From positions 186,001 through 250,000 of the forward strand of contig OZ237743.1 in the NCBI GenBank assembly GCA_965178125.1: DNA of 64,000 bases. Reading direction: 5' to 3'. Position numbers and translations under genes: made by a program. Shown piece after piece: positions 11,230-22,300 of the stretch. Source of the stretch: Bilabrum cf. latius (lineage: Eukaryota > Bigyra: Bicosoecida > Bigyra > Bicosoecida). A model generated the notes under the pieces. The model saw nothing but the letters and a program-made list of their open reading frames with translations, was not told the DNA's origin and searched no databases. How positions within the stretch are numbered: the stretch's first letter is position 1; each line of letters opens with the position of its first letter.

Positions 11230-11323
11230 GAGATCACACGTTGTACACAGCACCCTAATCTCGCAGACAGTCACACATGGTTGTAGTTGGTTTCCTCCGA
11301 GAGCCCATCCTCAAAGTTACCAA
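11228..11323 (-). repeat. Introner-like repeated intron, family 2, copy 2 (96 nt)
   Basis: Second copy of the 10452-10547 element. On the minus strand it lies directly upstream of an exon fragment TTGGTGAGGCCAGC that is also found at 15047-14987, where it is preceded by a different sequence also ending in AG. TTG occurs on both sides of this copy, which could be a 3-bp target-site duplication. Confidence 0.55.
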
Positions 11324-11640
11324 GTTCTTCCAGTTACTTGGTTGAGACGGAGCAGTGGAGTGCAGCCGCCAGCAGGAGTTGGAACTGGGTTAAACGGATC
11401 CCGCAGCGGCTGGAAGCTGGCCCGCACACACCGCAAGTCCGCCCATACGGCATGGGGTCTGTCCCAGCCACCAGCTGCGACTACGCCAGGAGCTCAGCCG
11501 CCGATGCATGCAGAGACGAGGCCGGCGTACCACGAAGCCCCGCCAGCATCCAAACGCCCCACGGCCGACCTGACGAGCCGCCCAAATGAACCAGCTGCCG
11601 TCGGGCCCCCGCCCGCACTGGCCCACCACAGCACCACACT

Positions 11641-11641
<1 letters not shown>

Positions 11642-11671
<30 letters not shown>
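11642..11671. repeat. Poly-G run of 30
   Basis: Thirty consecutive G on the plus strand, then GAGGGGGG. The length is likely to be unreliable in the assembly, and it could form a G-quadruplex. Confidence 0.95.
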
Positions 11672-11672
<1 letters not shown>

Positions 11673-11909
11673 GGGGGGAAAGGGCAAGGACCCGAAACCC
11701 GTGTCATCCCATCCGCCCCAACAGCCCCACCCCACGGCACCATGGAGATCCGCAGCGCCAGAGACCCCGACAGCACGAGCGCGACACGTCGCCCACAGCA
11801 GCAGAAGCGTCTAAGTGCCCGGCCGCATCAACACCGGAGTCCCAGACCGCAAGAGCACGCACACCGCACCTGCCGCCCCCGGAAGCATCCGGAGCCCATT
11901 ACAAGCATC

Positions 11910-12573
11910 AACACCAGCCGCCCCACCAGCAACCAACCGCCCACAACCAGTAGCACCAGAGCGACCAACCGCACGAGCACGAACAACATCCCGCCCAATT
12001 TCACCACACCGCCACGAAGCAGCCCCGAGGAACGGGTCCTAACCCATCCCGCCCCCGAGGCCACCTCGCCCACCCCCGCCGCGCCCCTCCGCATAGAGGC
12101 CCGACGTACGACCACCCGCAGAGCCCGCACCCGGCCCTGCACCTGAAACACACCGCTCCCTCCCACCGGAATGAGAACGCCAGGACGACGCCTGCCGCCC
12201 ACTCCGAGTCGTCTCTGCACCCGATGCCGCACCACTCGCGAGTGTGGCCGACCTTCCTGCCTATCCGCCCGAAGTAACCTTCTGCAGCCGTGCCCCTGCA
12301 CGCGCTGGCCTACCAACCTACTACCAAGAATGTATCTGCACCCCTGCCTGCCCTGCCCGGCCTGTCGACTCAGACCGAAACAGAGCCCTACCCTGTGAAT
12401 GCGCAGGCCCCCGTACCGAGCCCTCGCCCTTTCCCACCGAACAAGCGCGCCGCCTCCCACCCGGAGAGACAGAGACACACGCGGGGGGCCAGGAACACGA
12501 GACCTGCGTCATCCCGTCAGCCCCTGGACCCCCAACCGATTAGGTATGGGAAGGGGACCCAGGGAACAGCGCG
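11910..12573. repeat. About 0.66-kb direct repeat, copy 1
   Basis: Matches 13321-13982 with a few single-base differences and two net indels (offset 1411 at the start, 1409 at the end). The two copies flank the hexanucleotide array. In the minus frame each copy reads GRTSGLYAEGRGG, crosses TAG after GGGMG and continues DPFLGAASWRCGEIGRD, so the repeat may be coding. Confidence 0.85.
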
Positions 12574-12579
12574 CAGCAG

Positions 12580-13320
12580 CACCATCACCATCACCAGCAA
12601 CAGCAACAGCTCCAGCACCAGCACCAGCACCAGCACCAGCATCACCACCAGCACCAGCACCAGCACCAGCACCAAAATTAGCACCAGCACCAGTACCAGC
12701 ACCAGCACCAGCACCAGCACCAACACCAGCCCAGCACCAGCACTAGCACTAGCATCAAGACCAGCACCAGCATCAAGACCAGCACCAGCACCAGCACCAG
12801 CACCAGCACCAGCACCAGCACCAGCACCAGCAGCCGTACCAGCACCAGCACCAGCACTAGCATCAAGACCAGCACCAGCACCAGCACCAGCCCTAGCACT
12901 AGCACCAGCACCAGCACCAGCACCAGCACCAGAACCAGCGGCAGCACCAGCGTCAGCACCAGCACCACCACTAGCACCATCACCATCACCATCACCATCA
13001 CCATCACCAGCACCAGCACCAGCACCAGCACCAGCACCAGCACCAGCACCAGCACTAGCATCAAAACCAGCACTAGCACCAGCACTAGCACTAGCATCGC
13101 CACCAGCACCAGCGCCAGCGTCAGCACCAGCACCAGCACCAGCACCAGCACCAGCACCAGCACCAGCACCAGCCCCAGCACCAGCACCAGCACTAGCATC
13201 AAAACCAGCACTAGCACCAGCACTAGCACTAGCATCGCCACCAGCACCAGCGCCAGCGTCAGCACCAGCACCAGCACCAGCACCAGCACAAGCACAAGCC
13301 CGAGCACCAGCACCAGCACC
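12580..13320. repeat. (CAGCAC)n-type hexanucleotide array
   Basis: About 740 bp of imperfect CACCAG/CAGCAC hexamers with CATCAC and CTAGCA variants. Minus-strand frames read Gly-Ala, Leu-Val or Val-Leu dipeptides. The minus frame that reads Gly-Ala is continuous with the coding-like flank in copy 2 (AGGAAGVGAGAG). Long antisense frames here are artefacts of the repeat. Confidence 0.9.
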
Positions 13321-13982
13321 AACACCAGCCGCCCCACCAGCAACCAACCGCCCACAACCAGTAGCACCAGAGCGACCAACCGCACGAGCACGAACAACAT
13401 CCCGCCCAATCTCACCACACCGCCACGAAGCAGCCCCGAGGAACGGGTCCTAACCCATCCCGCCCCCGAGGCCACCTCGCCCACCCCCGCCGCGCCCCTC
13501 CGCATAGAGGCCCGACGTACGACCACCCGCAGAGCCCGCACCCGGCCCTGCACCTGAAACACACCGCTCCCTCCCACCGGAATGAGAACGCCAGGACGAC
13601 GCCTGCCGCCCACTCCGAGTCGTCTCTGCACCCGATGCCGCACCACTCGCGAGTGTGGCCGACCTTCCTGCCTATCCGCCCGAAGTAACCTTCTGCAGCC
13701 GTGCCCCTGCACGCGCTGGCCTACCAACCTACTACCAAGAATGTATCTGCACCCCTGCCTGCCCTGCCCGGCCTGTCGACTCAGACCGAAACAGAGCCCT
13801 ACCCTGTGAATGCGCAGGCCCCCGTACCGAGCCCTCGCCCTTTCCCACCGACAAGCGCGCCGCCTCCCACCCGGAGAGACAGAGACACACGCGGGGGCCA
13901 GGAACACGAGACCTGCGTCATCCCGTCAGCCCCTGGACCCCCAACCGATTAGGTATGGGAAGGGGACCCAGGGAACAGCGCG
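13321..13982. repeat. About 0.66-kb direct repeat, copy 2
   Basis: See copy 1 at 11910-12573. The right end overlaps the 3' end of the gene at 13949-15050, so the repeat boundary lies inside or just after that gene. Confidence 0.85.
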
Positions 13983-15050
13983 TCCCACCGGCATGTCGAC
14001 TCCGAGTCGCGCCACGATGCCTCCGTGCGCATCCGAACTGCCACGTCGCCGAGAACCCCGGCATCACCAGCTGCCTGCACGGTGTCCGCCCCATGCAGAC
14101 CCCACGAAGGGAACACCAGCCGGCAGATCGAGGCCATCGCCAAGCCGGAGGAAGGAGAAGGAGAGCCGGACTCCCACTCTTCGAACACGCGGACCCAGCC
14201 ACCACCAAGACGGCGGACGTTGGCCATCGAGGTCGGGCAGGCGGACAGCGCCTCGGTCCGGATGGCATCCCAAGCGAGCGAGAACATGGCCGAGGCAGCC
14301 GCCTGCGAGGCCCCCTCGCCCCCCCGGGAGCCATACAAGGCCACCAACCCTGCCCACGCCTGGGCACGATCACCCGCCCGCGAATCACGGTGCAGCCGGC
14401 CCCGCAAGGCGTCGGTCAGCCGGCGCAGATCGATACCGCTGGCCTTGAACACCGCGCCAGCCCGCAGCATCCCCGCCCACTGACTCGTCCGATGCAACAC
14501 CGACACCGCCAACCAAGGCGCCAGCTGGTCGCCCCCCAGCAGATGCAACTAGGCATGGGGGGGGGCCTCCTTGACCAGGGCCCGACACGCCCGCACAAGA
14601 TTGACCCAGACCTGCTTGCCCGACGTCATGCCATGCACAGCCCCAGCGGCGCCACCCGTGGCCCCCACACACTCCCCCAGGAGAGTAGCACTGAGCGCCA
14701 TGCTCACGTCCAAGGCCTGCTCCCCGAGCACCGCCCGCCCATCGACCTCCAACCCCGCCTGCATGAACCCCCGAAACACCTCCTTCACCCCGGCCCCCGT
14801 CACTTGCGGAACCTCAGACTCATCCGCCGGGAAGCCCTGCAGGGACCAATCCGAGGAAGAAGCCAGGGGAACAGCCGTGACAGCAGGACGGGGGCCAGGC
14901 ACAGGGCAGATACGGCGCGCACCGGGGTGTGACGAGTGCGATGTCTCCATGACATCCAAAGCCGACATGAGAGGCGCCACGGTGCAGAGCGGGTCCTGCG
15001 CCCACCGCGCGACCTCAATCTCAGAGACCTTGCTGGCCTCACCAACTTGT
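13949..15050 (-). CDS. Unidentified gene, 5' exon boundary uncertain
   Basis: A minus frame runs from an AG|TTGGTGAGG acceptor near 15047 to TAA at 13949-13951, with one TAG at 14549-14551 (KEAPPHA-TAG-LHLLGGDQLAP). The product is about 365 residues, soluble, Ala/Gly/Leu-rich, with no motif I recognise. Segments such as MFSLAWDAIRTEALSACP and TGAGVKEVFRGFMQAGLEVD look like ordinary globular helical protein. An upstream exon must exist, since TGA precedes the acceptor in frame. A fragment of its first visible exon is duplicated at 11169-11229. Confidence 0.55.
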
Positions 15051-15082
15051 TTGAGGACTCCTCTGGATTCAGGTGATCACTC

Positions 15083-15424
15083 GAACTCCTTCGGGGGCAA
15101 CGGTGCATCTGGGTGCTTGTGGAATCTTTACCCAACAATGTATTTCTGTATTTCTGTATTTCAGCGCCGGCGGTGGCGGGCCGCTCACGGCTTCGCCACA
15201 GCGATGGCTACCAGCTGCGTAAGTGTGCTTAGTTTTCAATGCAAATTCAAAGTGACAGACCGGCGAAAGGCGCACCGCAGGCATGACGTTCTCATTCACT
15301 ACTCCCTCTCGCTGTTATCGCCTCTGCATACAATACCAATTCGATTCTGTAATTGACCATACTGCCAATACAATACTCTGACAGCCCCAACCCTAACCCT
15401 GACCCTGAACCCCCCTCCCCCGGG
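15083..15424. other. Intergenic; short telomere-like motif
   Basis: No gene seen. Near 15390-15412 there is CCCAACCCTAACCCTGACCC, two to three imperfect copies of a CCCTAA-type unit, too short to be a telomere. It also contains the 3' side of the TBC gene terminator region. Confidence 0.5.
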
Positions 15425-18400
15425 TCACGTCGACGCGCGACTGCTGCCGGCCTCCCTTCGAATCCCCCACTCGTGCCCTCCCTCCCCGCACATGCGCCTC
15501 CACGCCCGGCGAATCGCATCGTCCTGCCCGGCCTCGGCCGACTGAGTCAAAGCCGCGAGCTGCTCTGCAAGCGCAGTCCTCGCCAGCACGATCTCCTCCA
15601 GCCTCGTGGAAGCGATCGTGTGCCTCCAGAGGGACCGCTGCCACGTGTCGCTGGCGGCACGGGCCCCCCGGTCTGCCTCGGCAATGGCCCGCCCCAGCTC
15701 CCTCACCTTTGCTGCTGGGAGTAGCCGTACCGCGTCACGCCCCGCGGCGATGCGCTGTGCGCTCAGGGTGGATCTGCGCGCGCCCAATGATCGGGCCTCG
15801 CCAGCTGCGACATATTCTTGGCCGTCCCTCGTTGCTTCTGCGGGCACTTCCAAAGCATGTTGGGCGCCGGATGCATTACCAGCTGCTTGGATGTCTGTTG
15901 TATCGGAGATAGCTTCCGTACTTGCTGCTTTGATGCTTGCTTCGCTGCCTAGCCGCACGAAATCTGCTCGATCCTACGTACCGCTAGCAGGTGTGGGGTC
16001 GTGCGCACCACCGGAGTCCTCGCCGGTCGATTGAGCCTTTTCTACCAAGTCGAGGCTATGCGACGTTCCTGCTGTATCGATAGACCCATTGGAACCGCCA
16101 GTCATGGCCCCTCGAAGAGTCTCTGATAAGTCCCGCTTGCGGTTCAGCAGCACTCGCAACCGAGTCCCCGCAGCCTGCTCGGCTTCATGTGTCGCCACAA
16201 AGTCCCCCCTCGCCAGCTGCTCCGCGTCTCTCAGTGCGAGCAGCTTCCTTTTGAGGTGCACCGCGTCTGCCTCCAGAGAGCGGTTGATCTCCGTGAGTTG
16301 GGTGCGCAGCGTGGCCAGCTGTCCCAAGGAAGGCTCCACGGTCACACTTGCGGCAGGCGCCTCCTCGTGCCCTATACGACTACTCTCCGCACGGGCCGAG
16401 CCATTGCCAGCCTAACGAGTGTGAGTCTCAGCAGGCTGATCCTCGACGCGGATTGGGCGCCTCGGTGTGCCAATCAGCCGGCCACTTCCCATTCGCGGAA
16501 GCGACGGCTTGCCTGTACCTGTAGATGATGAGCGGGCAGACTTGCTGCTGGAGCTCTGTGCGGCACCGTTGGCTCCCGGGCCTCCTGCGGCCGAGCCAGG
16601 AACGGCTCCATCCCCGGCACGCAATTGCTGCCCAGGGCGGGATCCGATGGCATCCAGCGGTGCGTCGCGGTCCGCGACTCGCGCACTATCTTTGCGAGGG
16701 CTTGCAGGGGTCGCTGCGGGCAGCGATCCTCTCGATGATGATGATGGCGATGGCGGTTCAATGGCGCTCTGCCTAGCTTGATGCGCCACACCCTCCCAGC
16801 TAGACACAGGCGGCAAAATGGGCATCTGTCTGGCGCTCTCGGCATCTCTTGGACCCATCGTTTCGAGGATGCTGCGGCGGTGCGAGGCCGGCTCCAGGAG
16901 CCCTAGCCCTCGGATGCCACCGTCAAACTGCAAGCGGCGTGCCGTGGGATCTGCAGCTGCTGCTGCGCGCTGCGCCGCGGCAGATCTCTCGTCCAGTGGA
17001 GCCGGCTGTGGTGCTTCGGTCCCTTCCGCTGCTAAACCACCTGCCTGTACATTTGCCCCTCTTTGCGATTGCGGGGCACTTCCACCGACGAGCGCACTGA
17101 TGGGCAACAAGAGCCAAGACACCTGACTCACAATGCCGCTGCCGGGGGCCGCACCAGGAGAAACCTCCTCCCCCTAGGCCCGAGCTTCGCCTGATTCTAA
17201 TCCCGACTTCTCATCTGCACCATTGCTAGTGGTCATCGATTCTGCAGCGATACGGTTGCTTCCAGCCCCATCACGAGGCCGATCAGCCCCATTGCCCACG
17301 TCTGCAGTTGTAACCAGACCCCGCTGCTCTATTCCATGCCTTTGGACTTGCTCCTACTCCTAGTCCTAGTCCTAGTCCTAGTCCTGTTCTTTCTCATCTT
17401 CCGATCCAGTACCCTTCGGATCCTGGACGATCTCATCGGTCCCATCCTGCCCTGGTTCATCCGCTAGTACCCCGATCCCTGCCAGTCTGCGCGCAAGCTC
17501 GCCCGCCTCCTGCAGCACGTGGCTCGGAGCGAGCTGCAGCCTCAGTCGCAGCGCAGCCACCGCGTACTCTGCCTCTAACCTTCCCATCTCGCTGCCCTCG
17601 GGGAAGCATGCCTCCAGCTCTGCGTCGATTAGGCCACGCATGCGGTCGGCGTCGAAGATGGGAGACAGCGCGACACCAACTGCAAGCAGCCTGGCTTCCT
17701 CAGGATCTGCTGACCCTGATTCTTCGTCGCTGGTAGAAGCTGCTGCCTTGCCTAAGCTCGGTTTCTGATCCGCAGCACCGGCTGCGATCGGACCGCGCGA
17801 GAGCTGCAGACACGAAGCAACAAAAGCAGCGTCTCGTCCTTCTTCTCCTGAAGCACTCGCAAGCGCCGGCTTCGCCCCAGAAGACCCGTCGTTCTAAGCC
17901 TCCTCGCCCTCTTTGTTTCCCCTTTCGCCGCTGCTGCACACCGCCCGGCACCCCTTGGCCACCAGCCGCCTCCAGTCCCTCATGAACTGGGCCACCTCGA
18001 CCATGCCGGCCTCGGCCAGCGCGGCGCGGCTGGCACGCAGCAGGCCCACGATGGCGGCAAAGAGCGCGGCCCACCCGTGCACCGCCATGCGATGCATCAC
18101 GGCAGCGAAGGCCGGGGGAGGCAGCGAGGCTCCCAGGAGCGGAACCACCCATTGCGCGGCGAGGGACCGCAGGGGCATACCGCTGGCTTCGAGCGCCGCT
18201 GCCACTTCGGGCAGCTAGTCCTGCACGCAACGTTCCAGCATCCAGCACCGTTGCTGCACGCCTGCCAGCGAGTCGTTCCACACGTCGGCGCAGCCCAGCC
18301 CGTCCACCAGCGTGAGCAGGCACAGGACCACCAGCTCCGTGGCTGGACGCCCCGATATTTGCTGCTCTGCGCTCGAGCCGGTCCCGCGAACCTGATGGAG

Positions 18401-18806
18401 CTCGTCCATTCGCAGAGGAGATACGATGGCTTGGCCAGGTAGCCTGCGCGATTTGCGAGCGCTCATTCGCTTCGATTGAGATCCGCCGTCGGCCAGGCGT
18501 ACGAGATCCATCGCACCCCCAGAAACTGTAGGCGGGGTAGTTTGACCCTACACTGCAGCCAACAGCTGTGCCGCTACGAAATTCATGCCTTGGCAGTAGC
18601 CAACGTGCGGTCTGAGGGCATCCAAGGCGACAAGAGCAGCAAACAGCTGCCCATGCCCAGCTGTCCAGATGTATCCATCTGCATGCTTTGTGCCGGGGGT
18701 CGGAGCGACATGCTTGCCCTTGAACATAGGTATTTCTGGTAATGTGCGCCGAACATCGCGCTAAATAACTCCTGCTAGCCCTTCCAGGTAAGCTCCGGAC
18801 TGTATC
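15425..18806 (-). CDS. TBC-domain Rab GTPase-activating protein (5' end in assembly gap)
   Basis: A single minus frame is open from the N gap to TGA at 15425-15427 through twelve TAGs (18761, 18548, 18215, 17894, 17378, 17372, 17366, 17360, 17354, 17174, 16412, 15974). TBC motif A reads VI-TAG-RDVRRTLPEIP and motif B is VGYCQGMNFVAAQLL. The C-terminal TBC helices (AAQWVVPLLGASLPPP and HGWAALFAAIVGLL) match the xSQWFLTLF / EGWxxLFRVALALL pattern. Downstream come an acidic linker with the five TAGs in a Q-D/Q-E run, a Ser/Pro-rich region, and a coiled coil (about 16340-16100). Role: stimulates GTP hydrolysis by a Rab in membrane traffic. The catalytic Arg of motif A is present. TAG fits Gln throughout. 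Confidence 0.85.
17351..17386 (-). repeat. TAG-containing Gln-Asp/Gln-Glu microsatellite inside the TBC gene
   Basis: On the minus strand the codons run CAG GAC, then TAG GAC three times, TAG GAG, GAG-flanked TAG, and finally GAG CAA GTC CAA. Reading TAG as Gln turns this into a regular QDQDQDQDQEQEQ tract bounded by ordinary CAG and CAA codons. Under the standard code it would be five stops in 30 bases inside a gene with TBC homology upstream and a long coiled coil downstream. Confidence 0.9.
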
Positions 18807-19006
18807 NNNNNNNNNNNNNNNNNNNNNNNNNNNNNNNNNNNNNNNNNNNNNNNNNNNNNNNNNNNNNNNNNNNNNNNNNNNNNNNNNNNNNNNNNNNNNN
18901 NNNNNNNNNNNNNNNNNNNNNNNNNNNNNNNNNNNNNNNNNNNNNNNNNNNNNNNNNNNNNNNNNNNNNNNNNNNNNNNNNNNNNNNNNNNNNNNNNNNN
19001 NNNNNN
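18807..19006. other. Assembly gap (200 N)
   Basis: Exactly 200 undetermined bases. The first exon or exons of the TBC gene probably lie in or beyond it. Confidence 1.
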
Positions 19007-19395
19007 CGCGATCCGTAATGATCCAGAGACTGTGTCTCACTGTCTTAATTTTGAACTCGATCCCTCGACGAGCAAGATTTTCGGCATTCTTAGCTAGAAT
19101 CTGGATAATTCCTGCGATTTGTGCAAAACGATTAGGCGTGTTAAGGTGACATGTCGCTGCGCCACGATCTTTCTCGGCGCAGCGCGGTCATCGAATGCAG
19201 CGCGACCTCACCGCCACCAACGACACCAGCTCCAAAGATAGCAACATTGAAACACTTTAATGATGCAACACTCCCACTAGCTGCCGCCATGATCAAATAA
19301 TGCCGTCATATCCCAAACTTGCGTTTCGTTGCCATGCCATGATGTGACGACCACGATTTCCGCTCCTTTTCCCTCCCTAAACCAAGATTTCTAGC
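19007..19395. other. Intergenic / 5' flank
   Basis: AT-richer than the surroundings, no coding frame supported. It probably holds the promoter of the plus-strand gene starting at 19396 and perhaps 5' parts of the minus-strand TBC gene. Confidence 0.45.
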
Positions 19396-22300
19396 ATGCA
19401 GGTTAGAGCTTCCCGTGTTGTATCGTATATATCATGTTCTGCTCGGGGTGGGGCTGGCTTGCATTGTGCAAAGCCTTTGGCCTACATGGCCTCGAAGCCA
19501 GATGTGGGCCGTCAAGCACGCCATCTGGCATCGTGGCGTGGTTCTGGCGGTGCGAAGCGCAGTAAACGACATTCTAATATAAGAGAGGAACAGGCTTCAC
19601 AAAACTCGTTGCATGATGGCTCTCTGCGCCAGGATTTGGACGCGGCGGGCACCGAAGCAAGTTCTCCGCCGGCATCGCGGACGCTGCCGAGACACATTGG
19701 AAAAGCAGCCCGAGTCCGCGGGTCGAAGGATTCATACGGTCGTCGTCGCAGGGAAGCTGCGCGCATAAGGGAGGAACAAGCCCGCGCAAAGCGCCACAGG
19801 CGAGGCACCGAAGCCGAGGCCTCTGCCGCTCCCGTACCGCCCAGCTTACCCACGTTCGCAAGGTCGTCTGGTACGAGACTCGATCAGTCTGCTTTTGTGT
19901 ATTCGAATGGGTCTGCAGCATAGCTGTCTGGCGGTACCCGCGGCCACGCTGCTGCGGGACAGGTCGAGGAGGGTGCCTCGCTTTCATTTTAGCCTGCGCT
20001 CACACTCAAAGAGTTGAAGAAGGCCGTCAAGGAACTGCGAAAATCCCAGGCGGTGCATAGTGAAATTACCCGCGACGCGATGGCAGCTGCTTCTGCCGCA
20101 ACCCCTGCGCAGGCAGCCATGGCTCTAGGCAGGCACGTCGCTCGCAGGCAAGACGAGGGCCGCGCAAGTGTGACGAGTGTTGAAAGCGGAACACCCGATG
20201 ATCCAAAGGACGCAGAGCCTTCTCTGGCAGTAGCAGCAGCGGCGGTCGCCCGCGCGGCCTCTCTGCAGCAGCAGCAGCAGCAGCAGCAGCTGGGGACAGG
20301 CCAGCAGGGCACGGCTGGCACGGCTGGCATGCATGCTGGCGGTGGATCCACGACGGACGCCGAGAGGGATTTGGGCCCCAAGTCGCCGTTTGCGGCCGCG
20401 CTTGCGTCTGGGCTGCGGCGCGCGGCCGAGCACGAGATCCACAGGAGCGGGGCCTGGGTCGCCGCCCAGGCAGCCTCGGCCAATGCCGCCGCGGAAGTGG
20501 TCGAGGCCAAGAGGCTGCGAGGGATCGTTGGAGAGGCTGCAGCGAAGGAGGAGCGGCAGGGGAAGCAGACTGAGCTGGAGCAGGGAAGAGATGTATCTCT
20601 CAATCGTGACGGGGAGCCTGCTGGCGGTCGGGATGCTCCAGACAGACTGGCTGCTACTGGGTCTGACAGGAGGGCGGACCAGCCCGCCGAGTCGTCAGAG
20701 ACACACGAGGCAAAACCGCTGAAGCAGCCGGCGAGTCAGCCATCGGACGAGCTGAAGGAGGCCCTCAATCTGCTGGAGCAGACCGACGAGGACGTGGACA
20801 AGGTGGAGAAGCTGGCAGGCGTGTTGGCCAAGCTGCGTGGCAGGGAGGACCTTCGGAGAGCAGAGGTGCTCCGGATGGCGGCGGGGGCGCTGGCCGCCGT
20901 GTCTGCGCTGCCCGGCGTGGCGGTCAGCGCCCAGGGGCCCGCCTGCGTGGGCGCATTGGCTCGACTCGTGACCGCGCTTCTGCCCGGCGCCGCCGTGGGA
21001 CCCGGGTGCCTCGCCGCGGCCTCTGCCACGATGGCGATCCAGTCGGCCTGGGAGGGGGCTGGGGAGACGGGGAGCGACGGGCGCCTCGTGCCTGGGGCCT
21101 CGTCGCCCTGGGTCCCGGTGCTGCCCGTGCTGGCAACCGACTGCCTCCTACAGGCCCTGAGGCTCGTCGAGGTGGCGGGAAGGGGAGGGCTCCCCGCCCC
21201 CGCTGCGGCTGCCCTCTGCGCCTCGATCACCGCGGCTCGTTCCCTGCCCGTCCCGCCCGCGGGAAAAGACACGGTGCAGCTGCTACGAGGCAGGGAACAC
21301 AAGCAGAGGGCCATGGAGGTGGTGGGTGCCGCGGGGGCAGTTCCGTTCGCGCCTGCCACTGCATGGCGGGCTCTGCGAGACGCGGCCCTGGGTGGGAACG
21401 GCTCGGCGGGGGAGGGGCAGGGCGGGTGGGGCGACGGAGACACTGCCGCGTTTGGCCTGGCTCGGCCGAGTATGCCAGAGGGTGCCAAGGGATTCGCCTC
21501 GCTCAGCGGGCGCGGCATCTCGGCTGTGCTCGCCGCCCTGCAGGACACCCCGACCCGGAGGGACGGCCGGTGGGGGCTAGATATGAGCAGGGATGAGGAG
21601 GACGAGGAGGTGGACAGGCTGCTCGATGATGCAGCGCGGGGCCCAGGGAACAAGCTCAGGGAGCAGGGCAAGCAGGGTCCTATTCTGCCGAAGGATGGCA
21701 AGCAAGCGAAAGAGCTGCAGGGCGGCGCGGGAGCGGGGACGGGCGGCAAGGAGGAGGAAGGGCCGGGCGAGTTTGCGACAGCTGCGGAGCGGGCACGGTG
21801 GTGGCGCATGCGTGACGAAAAGAGGCGCAGGGAACAACCGTTTGCGACTCGGAATCTTTGCGACGAGCGCCTGCTGTCGACAGCCGAGACAGAAGTGACC
21901 CGCCGGCCGTGGGAGGCGCCCCCGGGCCTGTTCGTTCGCCTGATTGAAGTGCGGTCCAGGCCATCAGAGGGCGCTGCGCCCCATGCCCTGCCGGTTGGAC
22001 TGGTCCTATCACTGGGCCGCGTACTTGCGATGCGACCCGACGAGTTGCTAAGAGCAGCAGAGGGCAAAGCGCGGCAAGGCGATGGCACTTCGCGCGCTGC
22101 GCATACACACCCCGACGTTGCGGCCACGTGCGACGGTGCATGGAGACAGGCAGCCCAGCAGGCCAGGGAACAAGGCGACTCGTTCGTTGGCGCGGGTGCG
22201 GATGCGGCGCTCCTGTCTCGTGCGGCCCTGGCCCTTGCCCTGCGGCCACTGGGCAAAGCAGGGCAGGCGGGTGCCCTGAAGCTGCCCGTGCCAGTGATGC

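Noticed and set aside
12290-13907. Frames of about 280-410 codons (AP-rich, LV-rich) across the hexanucleotide array
   Set aside because: Pure repeat translation in several frames on both strands; only the Gly-Ala minus frame connects to coding-like flanks.
15385-15415. Telomere repeat
   Set aside because: Only two or three imperfect CCCTAA-type units; too short.
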